Assembly (NCBI GenBank): GCA_029975965.1
Contig: JARKOV010000114.1
Location: forward strand, 62,001-126,000
Reading direction: 5' to 3'
Length of the DNA: 64,000 bases
Source of the DNA: Anaerolinea sp.
Lineage (GTDB): Bacteria; Chloroflexota; Anaerolineae; Anaerolineales; Anaerolineaceae
In this document: in pieces, positions 1 through 9,302 of the stretch
How positions within the stretch are numbered: the stretch's first letter is position 1
Layout of the letters: each line of letters starts with the position of its first letter
Notes under the pieces: model-generated
Told to the model about the DNA's origin: nothing
What the model saw: the letters and a program-made list of their open reading frames with translations, nothing else
The model's database searches: none
Translations under genes and position numbers: made by a program

Positions 1-799
1 GGTTGAGCTCGCGCCAGCCTTGCTCGCGCCAGCGCGCGGACTGCGGGTGGTGGGGCAGGGCTGCGCCGGCTGCGTACAGACCCAGGCCTTCACTGACCAG
101 GTGGTTGTTGTGCTGGGCGAGCGCGTAGGGCAGCGTGGGCGGGATGCGCGCGGCATGCTCGGCGACCGACTGCGCCAGGCGCGCCAGGCGGGCGGGGGTG
201 CTGTGGGGCGAAGCCGCGAGCGAGCAACCCGCGAAGAGGAACGCCACCAGCCGCAGTGCCACTTCCTGTGCGGAGGCCCAGTTCGGGCCGAGATTGGGCG
301 GGTTGGCGCGGTCGAAGACTTCAAAGGCGTTCCAGAAAGCTTGCGGGCAGCCTTCATCGCCGGCGAGCGTGTAGGCGCGCCCGAGGGTGAACGCCCAGCC
401 AAAGCGCGCCGGTTCCCAGGCGAACTTCACGTCTTCCATTCCCCAGGCAACGCGGCCGAGCTCGTACTCGCTCCAATGCACCGGCGGAGCGGGCGGCTCG
501 AGCTGGATTGGGACCGCGGGACCGCCGAACAGGCGCGCTTTGCCCTGCAGGATTTCCTCGACTTCGCTCAGCAGTTCCTCTCGGGCGGACTCGCGGACCA
601 GCGCGACGAGTTCTTCGCGCGCGGGCAGCCGCCACGGCGGTTCGAGGCGCAGGGCGGCGGTTTCGTGCCGGGTGGGCGTGGCGCGGCGGTAGTGCCCACT
701 GCGCAGCCCGAGCTGGTACAAGGCGTACCAGCCGACCTGGGCCGGCCCGAGGGTGCGGGCGACCTTGAGGCGAAGGGTCAGCGCGCGGAAAGATAGCAC
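1..799 (-). CDS. heparinase II/III family protein, N-terminal part (gene runs off the window)
   Basis: Reading the minus strand from a GTG at 799 gives an open frame of about 266 codons to the window edge. It contains the N-terminal alpha-helical features of heparinase II/III and alginate-lyase-like proteins: a segment ARFGWAFTLGRAY, then a Trp/Asn-rich stretch NLGPNWASAQE, then QHNNHLVSEGLGLYAAG, the family's usual toroid-repeat signature. The catalytic beta-sandwich half lies outside the window. The start is 4 bp downstream of the stop of the bi-domain oxidoreductase, so the two are translated as a pair. Such pairs are common in polysaccharide loci, where the enzyme is thought to modify or trim an acidic polymer. 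The long plus-strand frame over the same bases is an antisense shadow. The family is fairly certain; the substrate is unknown. Confidence 0.75.
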   Translation of the reverse strand, partial: MLSFRALTLRLKVARTLGPAQVGWYALYQLGLRSGHYRRATPTRHETAALRLEPPWRLPAREELVALVRESAREELLSEVEEILQGKARLFGGPAVPIQLEPPAPPVHWSEYELGRVAWGMEDVKFAWEPARFGWAFTLGRAYTLAGDEGCPQAFWNAFEVFDRANPPNLGPNWASAQEVALRLVAFLFAGCSLAASPHSTPARLARLAQSVAEHAARIPPTLPYALAQHNNHLVSEGLGLYAAGAALPHHPQSARWREQGWRELN

Positions 800-803
800 A
801 GGG

Positions 804-2963
804 TTAGATTCCGGCGGTTGTGTCGCCGGGCGCGTTCAACTGCGCGGCAGCCAGGATGGCAACCCGGCTGACGGCGATCAGCTCGGCGTAGGGGATTGGC
901 GGCGGACCGCCCGCGCGGACGCAGTCCAGGAAATGAGCCCACGCAGCCCGGTGGCCTTTGTCCTGGCCAAGTGGAGATGAAGTTGCCCGGCGGCGACCGC
1001 CCGTGGTGACCTCCAGGCGGCGAAAATCGTCCAGCACGGCCACCATCCCGCCGCAGAAGACCTCCAGGCGCTCCTTGGCGACGCTCTTGTCGCCGTTGGC
1101 CAGGTAAGCCAGGGTGCCGATCGAGCCGTCGGGGAAGGTGAGGGTGATCACGGCGTTGTCGCGGCGGTACACCCCCAGGTCGGGCAGGGCTTGCGCCTCC
1201 ACGCGGACCGGTGGGGCGCCGGCGAGGAAGGTGAGGAAGTCGATGAAATGGCAGGCTTCGCCGATGATCCGCCCGCCGCCGACCGCCGGATCTTGCGTCC
1301 AATGGGTGAGCGGCAGCGCCCCGGCGTTGACGCGGTAATGGGCGACCAGCGGCTCGCTGCGCCGCGCGAGAGCTGCCTTGAGCGCTTTGGCCAGCGGGGC
1401 AAAACGGCGGTTGAAGCCCACTGCGAGGAGCGGCGCGCCGCTTTCTTGCAGGGCGGCCTCGATCTCGTCTAGCTCTGCGGCGGTGATGGCGAGGGGCTTC
1501 TCGCAGTAGACGTGCTTACCGCTGCGCAGCGCGCGCAGCGCCTGGCGCGCGTGCTGGTTGTGGCGGGTGAGCAGCGCGACCACATTGACCTGCGGGTCGT
1601 CGAGGATTTCGTTTTCGTCGGCGGTGGCAAAACGGAAGCCGTACTTTTGGGCGGCGTGGCGCGCGCTCAACCCGGAGGCCGAAGCCACCCCGGCCAGCTC
1701 CACGCCGCCGGTCTGCTGCACCGCCGGCAGGAAGACCGCGCTGGCATAGTTGCCCGCGCCGAGCACGCCCACCACCGGGCGGCCGGAGAGAGGTGATGGC
1801 GCAGATGCGGCCAGCTCAACGCGCTGGGGGGCCAGCGCTTCGCCCGCGCCGGGGTAGGTGAGCAGCACGCCCAGGAAAGGCTCGCCGCGCTTGCCGGTGA
1901 TCAGCTCGTACGCCCCGGCGCCTTGCTCGATTGGGAAGCGATGGCTGATCAACGGGCGCACGTCCAGCCGGCCTGAAGCGAGCAGGTCAACGATCGCTTC
2001 CAGGTTGCGCCCTTCGCTCCAGCGCACGTAGCCGGGCGGGTAATCTTGACCGCCCTCTTCGTAGGCCGGGTCGTAGCGCCCAGGCCCGTAGGAGCGCGAG
2101 ACCTGGAAGGTGAGCTCCTTGGCGTAAAACAGCTTGCGGGGGATTTCCAACCCGACCGCACCGACCGCCACTACCTGCCCGCGGTCGCGCGCCAGCAGCC
2201 CGGCCAGCTCGATCGGGTCGTTGGAGCGCGCGTCGGCGCAGATCAAGGCGACGTCGAAGCCCCGCCCGCGGGTGAAGGCGCTGGCTGCGCTCTCGGCTTC
2301 GGCGCGCAGGACGGCCTGCGCCCCGAATTGGGCGGCCAGCGCGACGCGCTCCGCGGCGAGGTCCACCCCGAAGACGCGGCAGCCGGCGGCGGCGGCGATT
2401 CCGCAGGCCAGCAGGCCGAGCAGTCCGAGGCCGATCACCGCCACCGATTCGCCGACCTGCGGGTGGGCCAGGCGGAAGCCGTGCAGGGCGATTGCCCCGA
2501 GGGTGGTGAAGGCGGCGGACTCGAAATCGACGGCGTCGGGCAGCCGGGCGAGCAGGTTCTGCGGGACGACGGCGTACTCGGCGTGCACGGCGTACCCGCC
2601 GCCGGCGCAGGCCACCCGGTCGCCGACCTGGAAGCCCTGCAGCCCCTCGCCCACTTCGACGATGGTCCCCGCTGAGGAGTAGCCCAGCCCCATGGGTTGG
2701 TCGAGGCGGTTGAACGCGGAGCGGACGGTGGGGAGCAGCCCTTCGCGGCGGGCCTTATCCAGCACCTGGCGCACCAGGTCGGGGCGCGAGCGGGCTTTGC
2801 CCAGCAGGCTCTTCTCGGCGAACTCGACCACCATACGCTCGGTGCCCGCCGATACCAGCGAGGCGGCGGTGCGCACCAGGGCTGCGCCGCGCCGTGCTGA
2901 GGGGCGGGGGACATCGACGACCTGCGCCTTGCCGTCGCGCATATTTTGCAGGAGTTGTTTCAT
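804..2963 (-). CDS. bi-domain oxidoreductase (zinc-type dehydrogenase fused to Gfo/Idh/MocA)
   Basis: This protein of about 719 residues has two NAD(P)-dependent halves. Residues 1-360 are a medium-chain dehydrogenase/reductase with the nucleotide-binding motif VIGLGLLGLL near 180. From about residue 400 a second Rossmann fold begins (VVGVLGAGNYAS), followed by HVYCEKPLAI, the EKP motif of Gfo/Idh/MocA oxidoreductases. I chose the ATG at 2963 (MKQLLQNMRDG) because that is the usual start of the family. The frame extends 7 codons further to 2984 without any recognisable ribosome-binding site. A TATAAT hexamer lies at 3005-3000 on the same strand. Members of this fused family sit next to heparinase-like genes and glycosyltransferases in polysaccharide loci, as here. 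A role in nucleotide-sugar or glycan-residue oxidation is inferred, not shown. Confidence 0.85.
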   Translation of the reverse strand: MKQLLQNMRDGKAQVVDVPRPSARRGAALVRTAASLVSAGTERMVVEFAEKSLLGKARSRPDLVRQVLDKARREGLLPTVRSAFNRLDQPMGLGYSSAGTIVEVGEGLQGFQVGDRVACAGGGYAVHAEYAVVPQNLLARLPDAVDFESAAFTTLGAIALHGFRLAHPQVGESVAVIGLGLLGLLACGIAAAAGCRVFGVDLAAERVALAAQFGAQAVLRAEAESAASAFTRGRGFDVALICADARSNDPIELAGLLARDRGQVVAVGAVGLEIPRKLFYAKELTFQVSRSYGPGRYDPAYEEGGQDYPPGYVRWSEGRNLEAIVDLLASGRLDVRPLISHRFPIEQGAGAYELITGKRGEPFLGVLLTYPGAGEALAPQRVELAASAPSPLSGRPVVGVLGAGNYASAVFLPAVQQTGGVELAGVASASGLSARHAAQKYGFRFATADENEILDDPQVNVVALLTRHNQHARQALRALRSGKHVYCEKPLAITAAELDEIEAALQESGAPLLAVGFNRRFAPLAKALKAALARRSEPLVAHYRVNAGALPLTHWTQDPAVGGGRIIGEACHFIDFLTFLAGAPPVRVEAQALPDLGVYRRDNAVITLTFPDGSIGTLAYLANGDKSVAKERLEVFCGGMVAVLDDFRRLEVTTGGRRRATSSPLGQDKGHRAAWAHFLDCVRAGGPPPIPYAELIAVSRVAILAAAQLNAPGDTTAGI

Positions 2964-3056
2964 GGGCTGTGCGGCCATCCACAATGCGAGTTTAAGGGTA
3001 TTATAGCCAGTTTCGCCGCTTTCCGCTGCATGACCCCCTCCATCGCATGGTATCGC

Positions 3057-3095
3057 GAGATCGCCTGGCGACCGTGGCGATCTCTCTTTTCTTTA
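3057..3095 (+). repeat. 9-bp perfect stem-loop followed by a T-rich tail
   Basis: GAGATCGCC (3057-3065) pairs exactly with GGCGATCTC (3076-3084) around a 10-nt loop, followed by a pyrimidine tract TCTTTTCTTT. It could end transcripts on the plus strand, but no gene ends just upstream on that strand. The next 45 bp (GAGAGATTGTCGCAATGACG) resemble the 'CAATGACG' edge of short dispersed palindromic elements in many genomes, so a non-autonomous repeat unit is as likely. Confidence 0.45.
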
Positions 3096-3146
3096 TCTGG
3101 CAGCCTGGAGGAGAGATTGTCGCAATGACGTGCGGCGGGCTGGCAT

Positions 3147-3237
3147 CTGAATGCTGAACGCTGTCTGCTGAATGCTGAACGCTGACCGCTGAATGCTGAC
3201 CGCTGACCGCTGAATGCTGAATGCTGATTGCTGACCG
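3147..3237. repeat. 13-copy tandem heptamer array, consensus CTGAMYG
   Basis: Thirteen uninterrupted 7-bp units fill 91 bp: CTGAATG, CTGAACG, CTGTCTG, CTGAATG, CTGAACG, CTGACCG, CTGAATG, CTGACCG, CTGACCG, CTGAATG, CTGAATG, CTGATTG, CTGACCG. Positions 1-3 and 7 never change and only positions 4-6 vary. There are no spacers, so this is a short-sequence tandem repeat and not a CRISPR. Seven is not close to a whole helical turn. Array length may vary between strains by slippage. Confidence 0.9.
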
Positions 3238-3311
3238 CTTCTTAAAACTGCAAGCCACTCGCAAGGCGGAAGGCGGGGATTCTCCGCTAGAATAGAAGGC
3301 AGCGGCATCGT

Positions 3312-5567
3312 ATGAGCCAATCCAGCGTTAATCCAGCTCTGACCGTTTCGTTCCAGCGCGCCGCCGGGCGCGCGGCTTTGTTGTTGCTGGCCTGCTACCT
3401 GGTGATCGCGGGGGGCAAGTTCGCCGGGCTGGTGCTCTACCCGCTCTATGCGCTCAACGTGTGGCTGGTCGCATTGGGCGGGCTGGCCTGGATGGCCTGG
3501 CGCTGGCTGCGCAGGCGGCCTTTCCCCGCCACGCCCCTCGACCTGCCGCTGCTGGCCTGGGTGGTTGCCTTGCTGGTCAGCGCGCTGGCCTCGGAGGACC
3601 CGCGCGTCAGCCTGGAGCGCTGGGTTTTCGAGTTGGTTTGCGTGCTGGTCTTTTACCTGATGGTCGACCTGGAGCGGGCGGGCAAGCGGGTCGAGACGTG
3701 GATCTGGCTGACCCTGCTGGCCGGGACGTGGCTGCTCTATTTTGGGCTGCAGGAGCTGGCGAGCTGGTATCTGCGCTGGTTTGCCATCGGCGGCTGGGCC
3801 GACCCGATCCCACCGGCGACGATCCGCGTGCAGGCGACCACGGGCCACGCCAACGCGCTGGCGGCCTACCTCAACCTGCTCTGGCCGCTGGCGGCGGCGC
3901 GGCTGCTGGCGGTGAAGGCGCGGTTTGGAAAGGCGCTGCTTGGTTTGTATATCGCCATCGCGCTCCTGTTGCTCTATTTCACCTCCTCGCGCGGGGGGTG
4001 GCTGGGGGGCGCGGCAGCGCTGGCTGCGCTGGGGTTCTTACTGGCCCTCGATCGCCGAGAGCAGGTCAGGCAAGGCTGGCATTGGTTGCTGGCGCGCAAG
4101 TGGGCGCTTGGGGGGTTGGTTGCAGCTGCCCTGGTGGCGGGCGGCCTGGGTGGAGCGCTGCTCCTGCGCCAGGCGCAACATCCTTCGCATCCACAGGGCG
4201 ACCCGCGCGGGTATATCTGGCGGGTAGCATTTGATATGTTTCGCCTGGACCCCTGGTCGGGCACCGGGCCAGGAACCTATGTGGCGCATTTCTTAGAAGC
4301 GTACTCGATCCCGCCCGGGATGCTCTTACCGCACGCTCACAACACCCTGATCAACACCCTGGGCGAGAGCGGCTTGCTCGGCCTGGCTGCCATGCTCAGC
4401 CTGGGGGTAGCGATCGTGCTCATGGCCGCGCGTTCCTGGCGCGCCGGGACGCCAGGAAACCGCGTTCTCCTCGGCGGGACACTGGCGGCGCTGGTCGGGC
4501 TGGCTATGCACAGCCAGTTCGAGGTGCCGCAGGTTGTTCCACTGGTCAACCTGCTCACCGGGGCGCTGCTGGCGCAAATGGCCGGGCAGGCGCAGCCGCC
4601 GGATCGAAAACCGGCCTTGCCAGTGGGAAATATCCTGCTCGCTGGTGGGTGGTTGGGTGCGGCCTGCCTGGGGCTGTATTCGTGGTGGGGGTATGCGGCT
4701 TTCCAGCGCGGGTTGGATGCCTCGGGGCGGCAGGATTGGCCATCGGCGGTGGCCTGGATGGATGAAGCCGCCCGGCGCGATCCCGCGCTGGCGCATTACG
4801 CGCTGCAAGCCGGCCAGGCGCACGCAGAAATATCGTTGGATGCGCAGGGCATGATGCGCGATCCGGCAGAGCTGGCGAAGGCGATCGAATGGCTCGAGCG
4901 CGGGTTGGCGCGCCAAGGCAGCTTTGCATTGGATTGGGCTCGCCTGGGCGCGCTCAGGCAGGCAGGGGGAGATCTGCCCGGTGCGGTGGACGCCTACACC
5001 CGCGCTGCTGAGCTGGCTCCCGAATCGGTCGAGGTGTTGCTGGCGCTGGGCCAGGCGCTGGAGCAAAACGGGCAGGCGAAGCAGGCGCGCGAGGTGTACG
5101 GTCGCGTGCTCGCAATGCAACCCGATGCGGCTCACGATGCCTTCTGGGGGGAAACCGAGGTGCGCAGCGAGGTGGTGGCGAGCAGGCCGCCCATTGCGAT
5201 CGATCCAGACGACCCCTGGGCCGCGCTGGAAGCAGGCGACTTTGCCCGCGCGGAGGATCTCTTCCGCGCGCAGCTAACGGTCAACGACGCGCAAGGCTAC
5301 CTGGGCCTCTCGCTGGCCCTCTCCGGGCAGGGTGAGCAGGAGGAGGGGGAGAAGGCATTGCGGGTGGCGGAGTTCGTGGGGGGAGGGGAGGAGGAAATTC
5401 GGCGTTTGCTTTGCACATTCATGCCTATAGATCAAATCCAGGGGAAAGGTAAGAAATGTGAAGAACGATACAACATTTGGAACAGATCGAATCGGTTTAA
5501 AAACTCCGTTTTGGGAAATGCAGGAGATTACTTTTCCCTTCTTTTTCATCGGATCAGCTTTCCTTAA
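3312..5567 (+). CDS. O-antigen ligase/polymerase-like membrane protein with TPR tail (Wzy/WaaL superfamily)
   Basis: The first 450 residues are strongly hydrophobic, with about a dozen predicted membrane segments. They contain the family's periplasmic-loop signatures GHANALAAYLNL and GTGPGTYVAHFLEAY followed by PHAHNTLINTLGESGLLG, typical of Wzy_C/O-antigen ligases. A TPR-like helical region follows (about residues 480-640, for example GDLPGAVDAYTRAAELAP). The last 50 or so residues (from about IRRLLCTFMP) are encoded by AT-rich DNA and have no TPR character, so the natural C-terminus appears to have been replaced. The protein likely polymerises or transfers a lipid-linked glycan outside the membrane. 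The start is ATG at 3312, 18 bp after a TAGAAT box. Another ligase-like gene lies at 24554. Confidence 0.8.
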   Translation: MSQSSVNPALTVSFQRAAGRAALLLLACYLVIAGGKFAGLVLYPLYALNVWLVALGGLAWMAWRWLRRRPFPATPLDLPLLAWVVALLVSALASEDPRVSLERWVFELVCVLVFYLMVDLERAGKRVETWIWLTLLAGTWLLYFGLQELASWYLRWFAIGGWADPIPPATIRVQATTGHANALAAYLNLLWPLAAARLLAVKARFGKALLGLYIAIALLLLYFTSSRGGWLGGAAALAALGFLLALDRREQVRQGWHWLLARKWALGGLVAAALVAGGLGGALLLRQAQHPSHPQGDPRGYIWRVAFDMFRLDPWSGTGPGTYVAHFLEAYSIPPGMLLPHAHNTLINTLGESGLLGLAAMLSLGVAIVLMAARSWRAGTPGNRVLLGGTLAALVGLAMHSQFEVPQVVPLVNLLTGALLAQMAGQAQPPDRKPALPVGNILLAGGWLGAACLGLYSWWGYAAFQRGLDASGRQDWPSAVAWMDEAARRDPALAHYALQAGQAHAEISLDAQGMMRDPAELAKAIEWLERGLARQGSFALDWARLGALRQAGGDLPGAVDAYTRAAELAPESVEVLLALGQALEQNGQAKQAREVYGRVLAMQPDAAHDAFWGETEVRSEVVASRPPIAIDPDDPWAALEAGDFARAEDLFRAQLTVNDAQGYLGLSLALSGQGEQEEGEKALRVAEFVGGGEEEIRRLLCTFMPIDQIQGKGKKCEERYNIWNRSNRFKNSVLGNAGDYFSLLFHRISFP

Positions 5568-5585
5568 GGATTAATTTTCCAGGCA

Positions 5586-7097
5586 ATGGCTCAAGACAAT
5601 CTCTCTAAGGCGAAGGGCGCGGATATTTTCTCGAGAAGCAAGATAATTACAGGTGCTTTGTTCTCATTAGCCAGCCTGATTATGGTAAAAGGGGTCAACC
5701 TGATAAGAACCATCATTCTGGCAAGGTTTTTAACCCCATCGGATTTTGGAATTTTTTCTCTTTTGTTTTCCTTCTATTACTTTGCATTGAATACGGCGAT
5801 TTTTGGATTTCCTACAACCGCTGCAAAATTTATCCCTTTAGCTGAACGCGAAAATTCTCTTGATAAATTTCTCACGACTCTGTATTGGATAGCATTTTTC
5901 TTTTCTTTAATAATTGGGGTAGGCGTTCTAAACATAGCAAGTGTAATTGCATTGGAAATTTACCAAATTGCGTCCCTTCTTTTACCGATCAAACTTATTG
6001 GCGGAGCGATTATTTTCCAATCTCTTTTTGCTTTGAACTTGGCGACGCTCCAAGGACTTGGTCAGTTTAAGAGTAGATCAGCCATTGAAATGATAGACGC
6101 TTTTCTTGGTTTGTCCCTGGTAGTCATTTTGGTGTCCAGGTATCAGATCATCGGTATAGCGTGGGCGTTATTGCTGTCGGGTTTCTTATCATTTATTCTT
6201 TCTTCGTCCATTATCGTAAAGAGGGTGTCTTTAAAGAAGGTTTCGAAGTTTTCACTTAATAAAGCTGTTTTCAACCAGATTTTAAGATTTTCTTCTCCGA
6301 TTTTTCTCACAACAGTATCGATATATTTTTTCTATTGGATTGGGGATATCTTGCTAAAGAATTTGGTAGTACAACTGGAACAAGTTGGATGGATGTATAT
6401 AGCAAGGTCAATCGGGCAGATTATCTTATTCATCCCAGCAGCGATCAGCATACCTTATCTTCCATCCATATCAACTCATCTAGATGATCCGTCAGCAAAC
6501 GTCAGGTCTTTCACTAGAATTAGCTGGTTTCTCTCCTTTATCGTGGGGATAGCTGTTGGATTATCAGTCAAAATTCTTGTGCCATTGTTATATGGTACTG
6601 AATATTCAAAAGCAGGTGAATCGATATTCTTGTATTCATTGGCTTCTATTCCGATGGCTATGACGACCTTGACCTATTCAACAATTTTTATTGGCCGAGG
6701 GTACGTTTGGCCGCTATTATTTCTAACCCTCCTTTGGGGATGTATATTCGTCACCCTGGCTTATTTCTTATTACAAATGGCAGGAATCAACGGCATTATG
6801 ATCGCGTATTTATTCTCTTATGGATTGTTCCTGGCTGCGGCTTCTTATTACTTGCATAACCAAAATATCCTCTTGGGCATCTCCCTGAGCTACATTGTTT
6901 ATGTCTTCGTTTCGGCATTTATCGCCTTATTATTACAGCAATTACCATTTGGAGGCGTTTACATTGCAACGAGCGTTCTTTTGATATCCAGCGTGATTTG
7001 TGTTGGGTTTTTTCTGCTAGATACGAAGAGCCGCGAAATGATCATGAATGTTCTGAAATATGATTTTAAAGATAGAATTCTCCACCTCAGGCGTTAA
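5586..7097 (+). CDS. Wzx-like polysaccharide flippase (MviN/MATE-like superfamily)
   Basis: A 503-residue protein with about 12-14 hydrophobic segments and the family N-terminus (SRSKIITGALFSLASLIMVKGVNLIRTIILARFLTPSDFG), close to other oligosaccharide-unit flippases. Such proteins move undecaprenyl-linked repeat units across the cytoplasmic membrane. The gene begins 18 bp after the preceding stop and is followed 12 bp later by a glycosyltransferase, so it belongs to the same plus-strand unit. It is much more AT-rich than the flanking chromosome, which suggests recent acquisition with its neighbour. Confidence 0.85.
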   Translation: MAQDNLSKAKGADIFSRSKIITGALFSLASLIMVKGVNLIRTIILARFLTPSDFGIFSLLFSFYYFALNTAIFGFPTTAAKFIPLAERENSLDKFLTTLYWIAFFFSLIIGVGVLNIASVIALEIYQIASLLLPIKLIGGAIIFQSLFALNLATLQGLGQFKSRSAIEMIDAFLGLSLVVILVSRYQIIGIAWALLLSGFLSFILSSSIIVKRVSLKKVSKFSLNKAVFNQILRFSSPIFLTTVSIYFFYWIGDILLKNLVVQLEQVGWMYIARSIGQIILFIPAAISIPYLPSISTHLDDPSANVRSFTRISWFLSFIVGIAVGLSVKILVPLLYGTEYSKAGESIFLYSLASIPMAMTTLTYSTIFIGRGYVWPLLFLTLLWGCIFVTLAYFLLQMAGINGIMIAYLFSYGLFLAAASYYLHNQNILLGISLSYIVYVFVSAFIALLLQQLPFGGVYIATSVLLISSVICVGFFLLDTKSREMIMNVLKYDFKDRILHLRR

Positions 7098-7109
7098 TGA
7101 AGGCGAATC

Positions 7110-8294
7110 ATGGATACGGATAAATCTATAGCGATCCTATCTTTGGGCAATATTGATCTTCAAATCCATTCCCGGGTTTTGCGCCAAATTTATACAACCG
7201 GCACGAAGTATCCGGTTGACGTAATTGCCTATGGGGCGAAAAAGGAAATAACAAATCTTCCGGTTCGATCATTGCATATTGTAGGTTCGCTTTTAGAGCC
7301 GAAATTTAAGAGGGCCTTCTTAACCTTCTTCTTCCTGTCGGTGGGTCGGTTCTTTCCTGAGTGGGGTTATGAGAATTGGTACTGGCATCGCCCAGGTCAC
7401 CAAAAGGCGTTAACAATTTTAAATTCCCGAGATATCGACATAATCATAGCGAATAATTGGTGGTCAATGCCTGTTGCATCAAAATATAAAAATGGCCGGC
7501 ACACTAAAATAATTTTGGACTTACACGAATATTCACTGGATGAGTTTACAGATCGAGGTTGGTTGAAGTATCTGTATCAACCCATGATTGAATATCAATT
7601 CCGGAATTACCTGAAATATGCCGATGCCACTATCGTGGTAAATGAGACTGTGGCTGAACGCTACCATCATGAATTCGGAATTCAGCCAATTGTGGTGATG
7701 AATTCCCCTGTGCTTGATGAAACCACATCATTCAGACCCACACAACCATTCAAGATCAAACTGGTTCATCATGGCTACGCTGCACGGGAGCGTAGATTGG
7801 AATGGATGATTGAAATTTTAAGGCACCTCGATGATCGTTTTTCAATGACATTTATTTTAGGTGGAGACACGAGATACATTGATGAATTGAAAAAAATAGC
7901 CGATCTTGTCACACCAGGCCGAGTGTCTTTTCATCCTTTTGTTCCACCTGCCGAATTACCTAAAACCTTAAACCAATTTGACATGGGGATATTTGTCATT
8001 CCGTCCAAAGGGTACAGTCTCAGGACGTCGTTGCCGAATAAATTTTTCGAATTCTTAATGGCTTGTTTACCGGTCTGCGTAGGGTCATTACCTGAAATGG
8101 CAAAAATTATCGAGCAATATAATTGCGGAGTTGCAGTCGATACGATTGATCCCGTAAGAATTGCTTCCGCATTGAATGGCTTGTCGGTTGAAAATATCGA
8201 TCTGATGAAAAAAGCGGCGATGCGTGCACGCCAATCCCTCAATGCTGATCTTGAACAGAAGAAATTGCTCGATCTGATCCAGAGTCTCGATTAA
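7110..8294 (+). CDS. glycosyltransferase, GT4-like (GT-B fold)
   Basis: A 394-residue cytoplasmic protein with a GT-B layout. The N-terminal half has a DLHEYS segment near residue 140. The C-terminal half has the donor-binding region, with GMAVF-type strand DMGIFVIPSKGYSLRTSLPNKFFEFLMACLPV holding the conserved Glu of the E-x7-E-like motif. It probably adds one sugar to the lipid-linked unit that the upstream flippase exports. Codon use is AT-rich like the flippase. The exact sugar and linkage cannot be read from the sequence. Confidence 0.78.
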   Translation: MDTDKSIAILSLGNIDLQIHSRVLRQIYTTGTKYPVDVIAYGAKKEITNLPVRSLHIVGSLLEPKFKRAFLTFFFLSVGRFFPEWGYENWYWHRPGHQKALTILNSRDIDIIIANNWWSMPVASKYKNGRHTKIILDLHEYSLDEFTDRGWLKYLYQPMIEYQFRNYLKYADATIVVNETVAERYHHEFGIQPIVVMNSPVLDETTSFRPTQPFKIKLVHHGYAARERRLEWMIEILRHLDDRFSMTFILGGDTRYIDELKKIADLVTPGRVSFHPFVPPAELPKTLNQFDMGIFVIPSKGYSLRTSLPNKFFEFLMACLPVCVGSLPEMAKIIEQYNCGVAVDTIDPVRIASALNGLSVENIDLMKKAAMRARQSLNADLEQKKLLDLIQSLD

Positions 8295-8304
8295 TTCTTG
8301 TGCT

Positions 8305-9288
8305 GTGATACATCTCATGGTTTCAACGAAGAAGAATCCCGTAATCTCGGTCGGACTCGTTACCTGGAACAGCGCACAGGACCTCTCGGCATGCCTGGAT
8401 GGCCTCGACCGGCAAGACCTGCCTGTGGAGTTGGTCGTTGTGGATAATGCGTCGACCGATGATTCGGTCGGGTTGATCAACGATCGAATGCCTGAAACAA
8501 TGATCATTCGGAACGATAGCAATGAGGGATTTTGTAAGGGTCACAACAGGGCTATTCGCAATGCTCATGGCAAGTATTATCTCGCTTTAAATCCGGACGT
8601 GCATTTGAATGCGGGTTATCTGCCTGCGTTGATTGCCGAGATGGAGCAAGATGCCAGGGTGGGAATTACATGCGGTAAGCTCTTGCTCAGCGAATTCTCT
8701 GGACCACAAAGGATTGACACCACGGGGTTGTTTATCGACCGGAAGCGCAGGCAATACCTTCGTGGCCATGGCGAGGTGGACAAAGGTCAATACGACCAGG
8801 TGTCTGAGGTGTTCGGCGCAGATGGCGCAGCGCCTCTGTACCGGCGTGAGATGCTTGAGGATGTCCAGGTTAACGGTGAGTATTTCGACGAGATCTTCGT
8901 TTCTCACAAAGAGGACGTCGATTTATCCTGGCGGGCGCGGTTGCTGGGCTGGCGCTGTATCTACACGCCGCACGCCGTCGGCTACCACCGGCGGTCGTTC
9001 CGCCCGGGCCGCCGGCAGCCAATGTCGAGTGAAATCAAATTGGACGCAGTGAAGAATCGCTATCTCTTGTTGATCAAAAATGAATTGCCCCAAGGTTGGC
9101 GAAGGGATTGGCTGCAGATCGTGTCTTATGACTTGTTGATCATGGCGTATTCTCTCCTTTTTGAGCGCAGTTCGCTGTGCGCGATTGGCAGGGTAAAGCG
9201 GTTATTGCCCCGTGCCAGGGCATGGCGCGCGGAGATCATGCGGCGTAAGGTGATCGATTCGAAGGAAATGTTACAGTGGTTCCGCTAG
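8305..9288 (+). CDS. glycosyltransferase family 2 (rhamnosyltransferase-like)
   Basis: A 327-residue GT-A enzyme. Near the N-terminus it has VISVGLVTWNSAQDL, then VVDNASTDDS, the NDP-sugar-binding acidic pair, then ALNPDVHL (DxD-like, here NPDV), and FVSHKEDVDLSWRARLLGW, the family's ED-x-D-L motif. Two starts are possible, GTG at 8305 and ATG at 8317, and neither has a good ribosome-binding site. Composition is intermediate between the AT-rich genes before it and the GC-rich genes after it. It likely acts in the same repeat-unit assembly pathway. Confidence 0.82.
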   Translation: MIHLMVSTKKNPVISVGLVTWNSAQDLSACLDGLDRQDLPVELVVVDNASTDDSVGLINDRMPETMIIRNDSNEGFCKGHNRAIRNAHGKYYLALNPDVHLNAGYLPALIAEMEQDARVGITCGKLLLSEFSGPQRIDTTGLFIDRKRRQYLRGHGEVDKGQYDQVSEVFGADGAAPLYRREMLEDVQVNGEYFDEIFVSHKEDVDLSWRARLLGWRCIYTPHAVGYHRRSFRPGRRQPMSSEIKLDAVKNRYLLLIKNELPQGWRRDWLQIVSYDLLIMAYSLLFERSSLCAIGRVKRLLPRARAWRAEIMRRKVIDSKEMLQWFR

Positions 9289-9302
9289 TCTCGAGCTTTC
9301 CT

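Larger units (their letters stand above)
2964..3311. other. 348-bp divergent intergenic region with a hairpin and a heptamer array
   Basis: The region between the leftward oxidoreductase and the rightward polysaccharide run holds no credible gene. It has a minus-strand TATAAT at 3005-3000, a strong hairpin at 3057-3084, a 13-copy heptamer repeat at 3147-3237 and a plus-strand TAGAAT at 3288-3293 about 18 bp before the next start. The open frames across it translate to low-complexity Ser/Gln/His repeats and are repeat artefacts. Confidence 0.6.

Noticed and set aside
20..796. Long plus-strand open frame of 258 codons at the left edge
   Set aside because: Antisense to the heparinase-like gene, which has clear family motifs on the minus strand.
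3147..3237. CRISPR array
   Set aside because: Units are 7 bp with no spacers and no cas genes nearby.
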